Positions 9,394 through 18,402 of a stretch of DNA of 21,654 nucleotides are shown here, piece after piece. Source of the DNA: Candolleomyces eurysporus. Lineage: Eukaryota; Basidiomycota; Agaricomycetes; Agaricales; Psathyrellaceae. The stretch's first letter is position 1; each line of letters begins with the position of its first letter. The translations under genes and the position numbers were made by a program. The notes beneath the pieces are model-generated. The model had not been told where the DNA came from, ran no database searches, and was given only the letters and a program-made list of their open reading frames with translations. The DNA is taken from contig JANBPK010001625.1 in NCBI GenBank assembly GCA_027579435.1, forward strand, positions 1-21,654, given 5' to 3'.

Positions 9394-11999
9394 CTAACTA
9401 CCATTCCTGTCCTTCCACCGGTCGAGAGCGATTGTGCCTTCGAGCTCCTTTTCAGGGAGCCACATGTCGTCTTCTTGGCCGTATCCCTTCCACCGCACGA
9501 GATATCTTGAAGCTCGGCGGGTTTTATGTTCGTCCAGGATTCGATCAATGAAAAACTCCTCTTCCCCATCGACAAATTTTAGCGGGGGCGGTCGGATATG
9601 CGCCCGAGTAGGTATTAGCGAATCATCGTTCGTGTGGTAAGGCTTCAATTGCGAGACGTGAAACACTGGGAACAGCTTCGGGTGTCCCGGCATATTCAGT
9701 GTGCAAGTGGACACCCCTGTATTGGTCCTTGTGACTTCGAAAGGACCAGTCCAACGCGGAAGAAACTTGGTGGCCCTTGACGGGTCCCCTGCTTTCAATT
9801 CCTTACGACGATTCCTAGTGGAAAGCATAACCATGTCACCAACAGAGTAGATAGGACTCTCACCGCGTTTTGCGTTAGCATGAGCGGCTTGGTTAATCTT
9901 TGCCAACAGGAGATTATCCTGTGCTTCCATCACCAACAACTCGTGTAATCGCATAAGATCCGCCGCCTGCACCTCAACGGTGTCACCAGGTGTGACGACA
10001 GCCGGAGGAACGATCCGTGGAGAGCGACCAAGACGAAGCTGGAATGGCGTCAACCCGGTCGACGCATTGACGGTATTCATGAGTGCAAACCGAACACGTG
10101 GCAACGAAGCAACCCAACCCTTCTGGTTCCGTTCAATGTGAAATCGAATTGCCTGAATAACCGACTTGTTAGTGCGTTCACTCGAGCCGTCGGTCTGAGG
10201 GTGGAACGATGTAGACATAGCCAACTTGATACCTGAGAGACGATGCAGCGTCTGCCAAAATTTGGACACAAAAAGGCGGTCTCTGTCCGAGACGATAGAA
10301 GTCGGCAAGCCATTCTCGCAGTACCACTGAGAAAAGAACAACTCAGCAATCTCCTCCGCAGTAGCATTTGAACGGCAAGGAATCAGCCGAATGTCCGAAC
10401 CAAGACGATCGGTAATCGTCAGGATCGAGTCGTAGCCATTATCCTCCGGCAGTGGCCCAATGAAGTCCATAGCGATTGACTCAGCGGCGGCACTGGGAAC
10501 CGAGAGCGGATGAAGAGGACCTGGAATCTTCGTCATACGGTCTTTATTACGTTGACAGTCATCGCAGGACCTAAGATAGAGCCGTTCCAAGTGATCCTTC
10601 ATACGCGGCCAATAGAAACTGTCGCGTAGAGCCTCGTAGGACTTCCGCAGACCAAAGTGGCCCAACGCGTCATGAGCCAAATGAAACAAGCGTGCTCTCA
10701 CCACAGGGACCTGGGGTACTACCAAGTGGTCACCAATGAACCACAAACCGTCGACTTCCCGAATACTCGGCAGACTCTCCCGGACCTTTCCCAGCCGAAT
10801 ACACCACGGGTCAGTCGTGTAACCATCACGGATCTTGTCGAGGAAATCCTTGTCAATTCCTGCTGCAAGTTTACGAAGGCGAGGCAAAGGCGAGTCGATC
10901 GAGATCGCATGAGCAGAAAGGCACCTGGGGGTCCGATCCAGGCACTCCATGTGTGAGATGGACTCAACACCAGACAGCGGATGTGGGGTCGAAGAGACCA
11001 CGAGGCACACGTCACAGCTGTCCTCCGCGTCCAAATCGGACCCGAGTAAGGAAAGGGCGCGCTGCTGTGCCGTGAGGGAATCCTCGACAAACACCGTACG
11101 TGACAGCGCGTCAGCCACTGAATTGTCGTCACCTTTCACGTACACAATACGACCATCATACTGGCACAAGAACTCCATCCAGCATGCCTGGCGCTGAGAG
11201 AGATCTTTCTGAGTATGAAAAANCTGCAATGTCTTATGATCAGTATAAATNAAAAAAACGGCATCCCTAGGAGCTCTGGGCGCCACTTCTTTAGCGCCCG
11301 TACAATTCCCAGCATCTCCTTCTCATGTACAGGATAACGACGTTCTGCAGCAGACAAAACTTTAGAGTCAAAAGCAACAGGCCGTGCAGTTTCCCAAGTA
11401 GGGCCATAAGACAAGACGGCGCCCGTAGCTACGTTACTTGCGTCCGTAGTCACAAATATCTTGTTCTCTCCCGGGTTCTCATGATCAATGAAGGTCAAAC
11501 AGTCCGAACTAACAACCAGCTTCTTGATCGCGTCAAACGCTGTCTGGAAAGCCGGGGTCCATTCCGGGAAATTGTTCTTTAGCGCATTTGAAGTCAAAGG
11601 ATCAAGGATTGCAGTGTGTTGTGCCAAGGAAGGTAGGAAGGCAGATAGATAACGAACTAGACCAAGAAAAGCCCGCACATCCTTGACCGAACGAGGCACT
11701 GGCCAATTCAATATCTTATCAACCTTAGTACCGTCGGCGTGTAGACCCGCACGGTCTATGACATGCCCCAGAAACGTAACCGACGTAGCGACTACAACTG
11801 ACTTCTTTGCATTCAAATACAAGCCGCTTGCCCTGCAAGAGTCAAGAATCTTACGAACGTTAGCTTCATGTTGGAGCAAACTGTTAGCCCAGCCTATACA
11901 GTCATCTATGAAGACGTGACAGATACGGCGAAGATCCTCGCGCAAAGCGGTTACCATCTTCCTCTGGTGAATGCTCGGAGCGTTTTTGAAGCCCATAGG
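9394..11999 (-). pseudogene. pol: Outer element pol: RT (C-terminal half), RNase H, integrase, chromodomain
   Basis: Polyprotein of a Ty3/gypsy chromovirus, read leftward. It begins at the insertion junction with PMGFKNAPS of the RT palm, then the catalytic FIDD (11901-11912). The connection and RNase H regions follow, with TDHKTL near 11240 and VADALSR near 11105. The integrase has an H-H-C-C zinc motif (HDALGH through CDDCQRNK, about 10560-10670) and the D,D-E core residues in MDFIGPLP, SDRD and SSERTN. A chromodomain lies at the C-terminus (EEEFFIDRIL through RWKGYGQEDDMWLPE), ending at 9394. The frame changes once near 11252 in a T-run beside an N call; another N is at 11223. Apart from that and the insertion, integrase and chromodomain are fully open. 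Inactive in this locus because the RT is interrupted. Confidence 0.93.
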
Positions 12000-12431
12000 T
12001 GTTATGGTGTACCTCAAATTGTCCAGAGGTTCGACAATGCAAGATGAGGTACGAAGATTCACTGTAATCAGGAACAGTGAAAGATGGTATTGTTCGAGGA
12101 ATCGGGGATCGGGAGGGTGATGACAGACGTTGAGTGAGATTACTGATATTCTTGGACTTGAAGCGTAGCGCTGCCAAGTATAAAGCGAATGGGAAAGAAC
12201 GCCTCTTTCACAAGTCGCTTCGGTGAGAAGAATCTGTTGAGGGGGAACCGGAGAAGTATGGGGAGGATTCGGGAGGGGAAGGAGAGGAGGGGGTTCGAGG
12301 GCGTCACTAAGAGGGGTTCCCTCTGTTCGGAGAAGATATTCTTGAAGAGGATTGAGCGAAGGGAACTCGAGGGTTCGAAGTCCTTCTTCAATATCTTGTA
12401 AGCGTGAGGACGACGTTGTCAATGTAGTTGG

Positions 12432-12755
12432 TTACTCGAAGGTTGAAGGAGTTGGAGATGACTCTCTCGTCAGGATGGCGTTCGAAGCACGTAATATCCA
12501 CAATAGTTGATCCTTCTTCGTAGCGAATGGACCCAATAGACGTCGTAGCTGTAGGGTTCCTACCAGCTCTTGAGCAGACGGCGACAATTGGGAAACGTTG
12601 AGTGAATCGAATAGGACGAGGAGGTGAACGATCGGTATCGTGAGAAGCACTTGGCCTAGGGTAACGTCTATGCCTCCGGCGAGGGTGAGATGGGGGACGA
12701 TGTCGAGGCGAATGTACTCGTTGTTGAGCGTCCACTGTGTTCTCAGCTTGAGCAT
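12432..12755 (-). CDS. Small ORF inside the LTR R-U5 region (107 aa)
   Basis: This is the first ATG after the predicted transcription start, about 78 nt downstream. It encodes 107 residues with a hydrophobic middle (around VLLTIPIVHLLVLFDSLNV), with no recognised domain. In the 5' LTR copy one C is missing in the run near 12531 (at about 21573), which would change the frame of this ORF in the genomic RNA. Two other frames of the same stretch also read as long ORFs, including a 12000-12422 frame with EEGLRTLEFPSLNPLQEYLL, so it is unclear which, if any, is translated. Alternative: noncoding leader. Confidence 0.25.
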   Translation of the reverse strand: MLKLRTQWTLNNEYIRLDIVPHLTLAGGIDVTLGQVLLTIPIVHLLVLFDSLNVSQLSPSAQELVGTLQLRRLLGPFATKKDQLLWILRASNAILTRESSPTPSTFE

Positions 12756-12822
12756 ACACAGGGTAAAGAAGTAGAGATCAATCTGTCAGGCACCAGGTAC
12801 AAGTAGACGAGGTTTGATTCTC

Positions 12823-12833
12823 GAGAACAAGCT
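12823..12833 (-). promoter_or_regulatory. Predicted mRNA 5' end / self-primer segment
   Basis: The minus-strand sequence AGCTTGTTCTC begins 35 nt after the first T of the LTR TATA box, where transcription should start. It is exactly complementary over 11 nt to GAGAACAAGCT next to the 5' LTR (21025-21035). The bases on both sides do not pair. In Tf1 the first 11 nt of the mRNA anneal to the primer-binding site and prime minus-strand DNA; this arrangement has the same length and placement. Confidence 0.75.
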
Positions 12834-12860
12834 AAAGAACTACTACACAGTTTAGCTCGG

Positions 12861-12868
12861 TATTTATA
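12861..12868 (-). promoter_or_regulatory. LTR TATA box
   Basis: TATAAATA on the minus strand, inside the inner 3' LTR. Its distance to the self-primer segment (35 nt) fits a TATA-to-start spacing. The equivalent box in the 5' LTR, which would drive the element, lies beyond the window. Confidence 0.65.
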
Positions 12869-13175
12869 CTACTTGAACTGATCGGGCAAGTCCGGGCTGG
12901 CTCGATTCTTATGACCAGCATCTGTGCTTCTACTGTTCCTACTTGATAACTATCAGCTAATAATAGAAAAGAAGCAGGGTAAAGGGCAAAGAAGCAAAGT
13001 AAAAAGTAACAGATGAGAAAAAGAACCACAGGGTCAAGGGTATCCTCGGGCTAAGGGTTAAGACTGGGGCAAAGGGGAAGATAACGTGCTACTAAGGAGA
13101 GAAGTCCGAGGGAGTCCGAGTCAAATACAAGTAAACAATNGAAAAAAAAGATACCCTAGGGGTTATTACATAACA

Positions 13176-13183
13176 CTACCCCC
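13176..13183 (-). other. Inner element polypurine tract
   Basis: Minus strand GGGGGTAG directly before the LTR start TGTTATG, preceded by a T-run. It is the likely plus-strand primer; the single T is tolerated in several families. Confidence 0.65.
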
Positions 13184-13241
13184 AAAACAAGATTGTTTGT
13201 CCCAAACAACATACTAATNAAAAAAAAAGAAATTTCTTGCC

Positions 13242-14603
13242 TCACGTCGCGAGGTTATGTTCCGCGTCCGAGTTCCAACCCGGATCATACTCTCCGTACA
13301 TCCAATCGTCATCGCTGTTCTCTCCAGCATCCTTGGTCTTCATGGGTACCTCGTGTACCCGATAGCTGGCCGGCCTTCCACGAATGGAGCCTCCACCTCT
13401 GCCTCTGCCTCTACCTTTCATCTCCATAGTCTTTTTATTACGCTCCGCATTGAGCGCTTTCCTTCCTCCCTTATCCAAGACAGCCTGTTCCTCCTGGATC
13501 TTGGCCCAAGGTTTTCTGCCCTTGGCTGCACAACGTTCTTCGGTTTTCTTTAAGTACGCAGCTTGCGTACTAGAGGCGGTAGGAGGAGTGGGAGGTCGCT
13601 GGTTAGAGGCGTAAAACAGTTTCTTTACGGTAAGGGGGGCAGAACCGGGGCGATACTGAGGCATAGGAGGATCAGGAGAAGGGGAAGGTTTAGAAGGGGC
13701 CGGGGTGAGAAGAATGGGATCGGGGGAGAGTTCTGGTGGGCAAATCTTCTTCTTATACTCTTCCCAAGTTTCCTTGGGAATATCTTTCTCGTTCCAAGTC
13801 CCCCAGGCGTTTCGTTGGGGACATCCCCATTCTTCGGTATCTCCTCTCCACGTCTCCTTTCCCTTGGAGACTGGAACTGGGGCCGGTTTCTTTCCACAGA
13901 AAATGGCCAAATGGCCGGGGGCGTACTTCTGACAGTGGGGGCAAACCACATCGATGTGGTCGGTCTCAAAATGGCCAACGATTTTACAGCGATCGCAGCC
14001 GGCGAAAATTCGATCTTCGCGTTCTTTGTCAGAGAACGCTCGAACGGCGGGATTGGGGTGGTCGAAGGGGTGACGAATGATGGGGAAAATCCCCTGTTTT
14101 CTGTTTTCTTCAAGCAAATATTGCTCATCCTGTTGGCGGTGGCGAAGAGCCTGCTGAGTGATAGCAGACCGGATTTCGGGAAGATGGGAGGTGAGGAGAC
14201 GGGAACGTTGTGTCTTGTCTTCGGCAAGACGCCAGGTAAGGTCTTCTGCCTTCTCAACCTCCTTCTCGATACAATCGAGAATAGGGAGGAGGCAGTCCAG
14301 GGTTTCGTTGGCTTCTTTCAGCCGGTCAGCTGTGAGTTTATACTCCCTCAAAGCTTGGGAGTAATAGCGGTTGTCGTCGTTGTTGCTGGGGAAGGTGGAG
14401 AGACAACCGACATACTTCTTTTCGTACCAAATCAAGTCTTGAACAGACTTGATATTGGCAACTCTTCGTCGCGCTTCGCGACATTCGATTTCGGAGAGGG
14501 CGTAGCGAATGGAGCCGTCGGCAGGGCCGCGACGACTCTCGGAGTAGGGGTCGGTGGGTGGGGTCGTAGTCGGAGGAGAGGTCGGTACAATAGAAGAAGA
14601 CAT
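13242..14603 (-). CDS. Extra retrotransposon ORF after pol, twin zinc-knuckle protein (453 aa)
   Basis: A third ORF between pol and the 3' LTR, where retroviruses carry env. The first ATG is at 14601-14603; the frame is open further up to overlap the pol stop but without an ATG. Residues about 30-170 are charged and probably helical (contains ADRLKEANETLDCLLP). Residues 203-236 hold two zinc-knuckle-like motifs: C-x2-C-x4-H-x4-H (CDRCKIVGHFETDH) then C-x2-C-x6-H-x4-C (CPHCQKYAPGHLAIFC). A Pro-rich middle follows, then a basic RG-rich patch (KGRGRGRGGGSIRGR) and an acidic tail. There is no signal peptide or membrane helix, so it is not an envelope protein. The architecture suggests nucleic-acid binding, perhaps a second nucleocapsid-like protein. 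Expression could be from a spliced or subgenomic RNA. The function is unknown to me. Confidence 0.8.
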   Translation of the reverse strand: MSSSIVPTSPPTTTPPTDPYSESRRGPADGSIRYALSEIECREARRRVANIKSVQDLIWYEKKYVGCLSTFPSNNDDNRYYSQALREYKLTADRLKEANETLDCLLPILDCIEKEVEKAEDLTWRLAEDKTQRSRLLTSHLPEIRSAITQQALRHRQQDEQYLLEENRKQGIFPIIRHPFDHPNPAVRAFSDKEREDRIFAGCDRCKIVGHFETDHIDVVCPHCQKYAPGHLAIFCGKKPAPVPVSKGKETWRGDTEEWGCPQRNAWGTWNEKDIPKETWEEYKKKICPPELSPDPILLTPAPSKPSPSPDPPMPQYRPGSAPLTVKKLFYASNQRPPTPPTASSTQAAYLKKTEERCAAKGRKPWAKIQEEQAVLDKGGRKALNAERNKKTMEMKGRGRGRGGGSIRGRPASYRVHEVPMKTKDAGENSDDDWMYGEYDPGWNSDAEHNLAT

Positions 14604-14833
14604 CGTATAATAATTACGATGACAAGAGTGATACGAGCAAAGGTAAGTAGGGAAGGAATGTTGGAGATAGTAGGTTGGGATATCGAGGGATTCTGGAGGG
14701 TTAGTCTTTATAGGTCCTGGTGAAGAGTGATTATCATCTGGCCAAGAGTCTTCGTGAGTTCTTGCCGCATAATCATCTTTGAGAATGGACTTCGAATGAT
14801 GACAGTTTGACGTGCTTTGACAAAATGCGTGGT

Positions 14834-17800
14834 TCAAATGGCGCGATTTTGCTTCCTTCTAGTCTTCTCTTTCTTCTTGGCGTGTTCTTTTGTTCTGGCC
14901 CAGTAGTCTTCTAAAAGTTCTTGCGAATGCGTGAGATGTTCTTCTGGTTCCCAACTATCTTCCGTGGTCGGCTGATCCTTCCATCTAAGAAGATAGAACA
15001 TCTTAGTTCCCTTTTTCTTGTGGCGTAGAATTCCTTCGACTTCGTATTCTTCTTCTCCTTCGATGATGTCAGGAATTGGGGTCGGATGAGCAGGACCGTG
15101 AGTGTCCGTTTCGATGAATGGGGTTAGAAGAGTAGCATGGAAGACGTTATGAATCTTCCAAAGTTTCGGAAGAGAAAGTCGATAGGTGACAGGGGAAAGA
15201 ACTTCGGATATCTTGAAAGGGCCTTCTCGTTTTGGGGCAATTTTCTTGGAAAGATATGGCAATTTGAGGTTCTTTGATTCTAACCAGACCTTTTGACCCT
15301 TCTTGAATGGGGTAAAGGTGGAAGAGAATCTGTCTTTCATCCTAGCTCGAGCAAGTTCGTGAGCTGCTAGAGCTTCGTTTCTAGCTGCCTCTAAAGAGCG
15401 TAGCCTTTCTTCTGCCGCTGGGAATTGTGATTCTCCAAGAGCATTCGGGATAGAGGGAGGTTGGTAGCCATAAAGGAGTTCAAAGGGGGAATGTTGTCGT
15501 TCGGCATGGGTTCGGGAATTATGGGTAAACTCGGCAAGAGGAAGTCGGTCCACCCAAGTTTCGGGATTGACAGTGCAGAAAATCGAAAGATATGCTTGAA
15601 TTTCTTGGTTGACACGCTCGGTGGCTCCATCGGTTTGAGGGTGATAAGCGGTGGAAGGAGCACTAGAAATTCCCATTTGTTTGAGAACTTCTTTGAAACT
15701 TCCAGCTACGAACTGAGGTCCACGGTCGGAGATAATCTTGTTCGGTCGTCCATACTTTGTGAAAAGCTTCTGGAGTAGGATATCACTGACTTGTTCTGCA
15801 GTGATCGTCTTGAGGCAGGGAGTGAAAATCACTCCCTTAGTAAGTCCATGGTCGACTATGACTAAAATCGAATCGAATCCCTTGGACACAGGGAGGTCAG
15901 TGATAAGATCCATTGAGCATTGAGAAAAGGGTCGAGGTTCAGAGCTGGCTTCAATGGGGAAGAGANGGGGGTTTCGTCAGCCGTCGGTTGATCTTGTTCT
16001 GCTGACAGGCAGCACACCCACGAACGTATCGATTGACAAAATGAGTGAGTCCTGGCCAGTAATAGTGTCGTTGAATGGCGAGTCGAGTTGCTTGCTGTCC
16101 AGGATGTCCGGCCGTTGGTGAATCATGATAAAGTTTCGTAACCTTTTTGCGTAGAGTCTGATCTGGAGGAATATAGACTCTTCCCTTGTAAAGGTAAAGA
16201 GTGCCTTCTTTAGTTTCGTGTCGGTCCCAGCTTTCGGGAAGTTCGCCCTTCAAAAGAGTCGGGAATTCCGTCTTAGAGAAAGTTTCTTGAGTTTTCAGAA
16301 TAATTTCTTCTCGAAGAGTCGCATCGAAGAGACTTCCGTCGGTTTCCATCTTGATATTCGAGATAAATTTGTCGGGGGAAAGAAGAACGATCTGTTTTGA
16401 TTCTTCTTCTTCGGAGGGATGATGATCTGGTCGTCTTGACAGAGTATCGGATTGGATCATGCTCGTTCCTTTTCGATATTCAAACTTGAAATTGAATTGA
16501 GCTAGTTCGGGGATCCAACGTCTTTGACGGTCATTTAACTTCTGGGGATTTCTGAAATAGAGGAGGTTCAGGTGATCGGTGAAAATGGTGACTGAATAAG
16601 GGGATCCTTGAAGGTAATGTCTCCATTCTCGAAGTGCTCTGATAATTCCAAGGAGTTCTCGGTCGTAGATCTGATAGTTCTGTTCAGTAGGGGTGAAAGT
16701 CTGGGAAAGGAAGAACACAGGGTGTCGTTTGCCATTGGCGTCCATTTGAGTAAGCACCGCTCCCGATGCGTATAATGATGCGTCCGACTTGATCTGAAAA
16801 GGTCGAGTTGGGTCAGGCATCATCAACACCGGTTCTTCAGTGAACTTCTTCTTGAGGAGATCAAAGGCTTCCTGTGCTTTTGGTGTCCATTCAAATCGAA
16901 TATCTTTCTTCAGGAGGTTGTTGAGAGGACGAGCGATATTGGAATATCCGTTTATGAATTTTCGATAGAAGTTGCCGAATCCCAAAAACGATCGAACTTG
17001 TTTGACGGTAGTCGGTATAGACCAATCTTTCAATCCTGCTAGTTTGACAGGATCCATTGAAATCTTCCCTTCTTCCACGATAAAACCAAGATAATCGACC
17101 TTTCGTCGAGCAAAGGCGCATTTTTCTGGTTTAAGGTAAAGGTCGTGGTCTCGTAGTTTCTTTAGGATTCGTTTGGTGAATCGTTCGAGATCTTCTAGCG
17201 TTTCGGCAAAAATGAGGATGTCGTCAATGTAAACGATGGCGATTCCTTCTCTGACTTCTTCTTCAAAAATTGAATCCATCATCGCTTGGAAGGTAGCCGG
17301 AGAATTGGTGAGTCCAAAGAACATCACCGTTGGTTCGAACAGACCTTTGTTGGTTACAAAGGCTCCTTTCCATTCGTCACCTTTCTTGATGCGAACGTTG
17401 TTGTATCCGGATCGTACATCCATCTTGGTAAAGAATTTGGCTTTTTTGAGTTTATCAAGTAGATCTGGGATACGAGGGAGAGGATAGGCATTCTTGATCG
17501 TGGCTTCATTAAGTTTTCGATAATCTTGACAAGGTCTGAGTGAGCCATCCTTCTTGGCAACAAAGAAGAATGGAGAAGCTTGTGGGGAGTTCGATGGTCG
17601 GATATATTTCTTGGCAAGATTTTCTTCGAGGAACTTTTCGAGTTCCTTCTCTTCTCGAGGAGAAAGACTATAGATCTTTCCTCTTCTTGGGATAAAATCG
17701 GGTTTGAGATCGATAGCGTGATCCCACGGTCTTGGATCGGGGAAACGAGCAGCGGCTTCCTTATCGAACACTTTGAGATACTCGTGATATTCTTTAGGAA

Positions 17801-18399
17801 TTTGCTCTTCAAGAGGAACTTCTTTCTTGACTTCTTCGTGCTTCTGCGCGAGCGTCTGAGAGGTAGTAGTCTTGGCTCGAATCCATAGAGGTTTTGTTTC
17901 GGCTTTCAAATCCGCGATAACTTCTTGAGGCTCCAGGTCTTCTTGTCGATCTTGTTTCCATTCTAAGGTTCCTTCTTTCCAGTCGATAATCGGATTTTCT
18001 TTCTTCAACCAAGGAAGGCCAAGAATTACGTCTTCTTTGCCTAGTCTGGTGACCAGGAATGCAGTTCTCTTCTTCTTGCCATTGACGGTAAGCTTGAGAC
18101 GCGTAAAGTGTGTAATTTTTCCTTCTTTGTTGGGAGTTCCGTCCACATTAAAGACTTTGAGGGGTTTCTTCAATTGAGTAAGAGGAAGTCGATGTAGTGC
18201 AGCAAAAGATTGGTCAATAAAGACGTCTTCTGCTCCACAGTCAATTAAGGCTTTCAGTTCGACGNTTTTTGTTCACACTGCTCCAGTCACTCGAGAGGAT
18301 GATCGGAATACGCATAGAATTGTGGTCCATCTCGGCTACTAGTACAGAATGAATTGTAAACGTTGGAGATACTGGCGTCGATCCAGATCTCCTCTTCAA
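14834..18399 (-). CDS. pol: Inner element Pol: protease, RT, RNase H, integrase, chromodomain
   Basis: Treating the N at 18265 and the N at 15966 as inserted bases gives one uninterrupted frame of 1187 codons, starting right after the proposed -1 shift at the gag stop. In order: retropepsin-like protease with IDCGAEDVFID (Asp at 18240-18242; Cys replaces the usual Ser/Thr of D-S/T-G); RT with KMDVRSGYNN, FFGLTNSPATFQ and catalytic YIDD (17220-17231); RNase H with KSDASLYASGAVLTQ, TDHLNL and QSDTLSRR; integrase with HDSPTAGH through CAACQQNK, then D,D-E residues in MDLITDLP, SDRG and ATERVNQ; C-terminal chromodomain (EEEYEVEGIL, LLRWKDQPTTEDSWEPEEH). It ends in TGA at 14834-14836. All expected catalytic residues are present. 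The clade resembles Tf1/sushi-type chromoviruses. It is presumably made as a Gag-Pol fusion and cleaved by its protease. Confidence 0.93.
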
Positions 18400-18402
18400 A
18401 AA
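18396..18402 (-). promoter_or_regulatory. Candidate -1 ribosomal frameshift site at gag stop
   Basis: In the gag frame the codons read GAT-TTT-TGA. The five T (18398-18402) let the tRNA on UUU slip back one base and still pair with UUU, with a stop codon waiting in the A site. The new frame continues directly into Pol. Gag and Pol overlap in exactly these phases, so a -1 event is needed if Pol is a fusion. No pseudoknot was searched for. An alternative is a homopolymer count error fusing the two frames in reality. Confidence 0.5.

Larger units (their letters stand above)
8951..11999 (-). mobile_element. Outer Ty3/gypsy chromovirus, 3' part, split by the inner element
   Basis: Minus-strand element. 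From left to right it has its 3' LTR (8951-9271), a polypurine tract, a short untranslated stretch, and pol from mid-RT to chromodomain. The gag, protease and first RT motifs are missing from this window because the inner element interrupts the RT at 11999/12000. They are expected beyond the right edge. The five bases outside the LTR (CCAAC, 8946-8950) are the candidate target-site duplication, which cannot be checked here. Confidence 0.9.
12000..13175 (-). repeat. Inner element 3' LTR (1176 bp)
   Basis: The plus-strand edges are TGTTATG (12000-12006) and CATAACA (13169-13175), a perfect 7-bp terminal inverted repeat. The left edge is fixed by divergence from the 21037 copy exactly at this point and by the clean resumption of outer-element RT (PMGFKN). 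The right edge is flanked by the polypurine tract. From the TATA box and the self-priming match, U3 would be about 13175-12834 and R plus U5 about 12833-12000. Confidence 0.95.

Noticed and set aside
11136..12422. 428-aa ORF taken as one RT protein
   Set aside because: It is a chance fusion of LTR sequence (12000-12422) with the interrupted outer RT (below 12000); the junction is the LTR edge.
13242..14603. Extra ORF as an envelope gene
   Set aside because: Position fits, but there is no signal peptide, membrane helix or glycoprotein-like Cys pattern; it looks nucleic-acid binding.
13563..14723. 386-aa plus-strand ORF opposite the extra retrotransposon ORF
   Set aside because: It is antisense to a better-supported ORF with zinc-knuckle motifs, is Gly/Arg/Phe-rich low-complexity, and has no domain. 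Codon bias of the minus-strand gene explains it.
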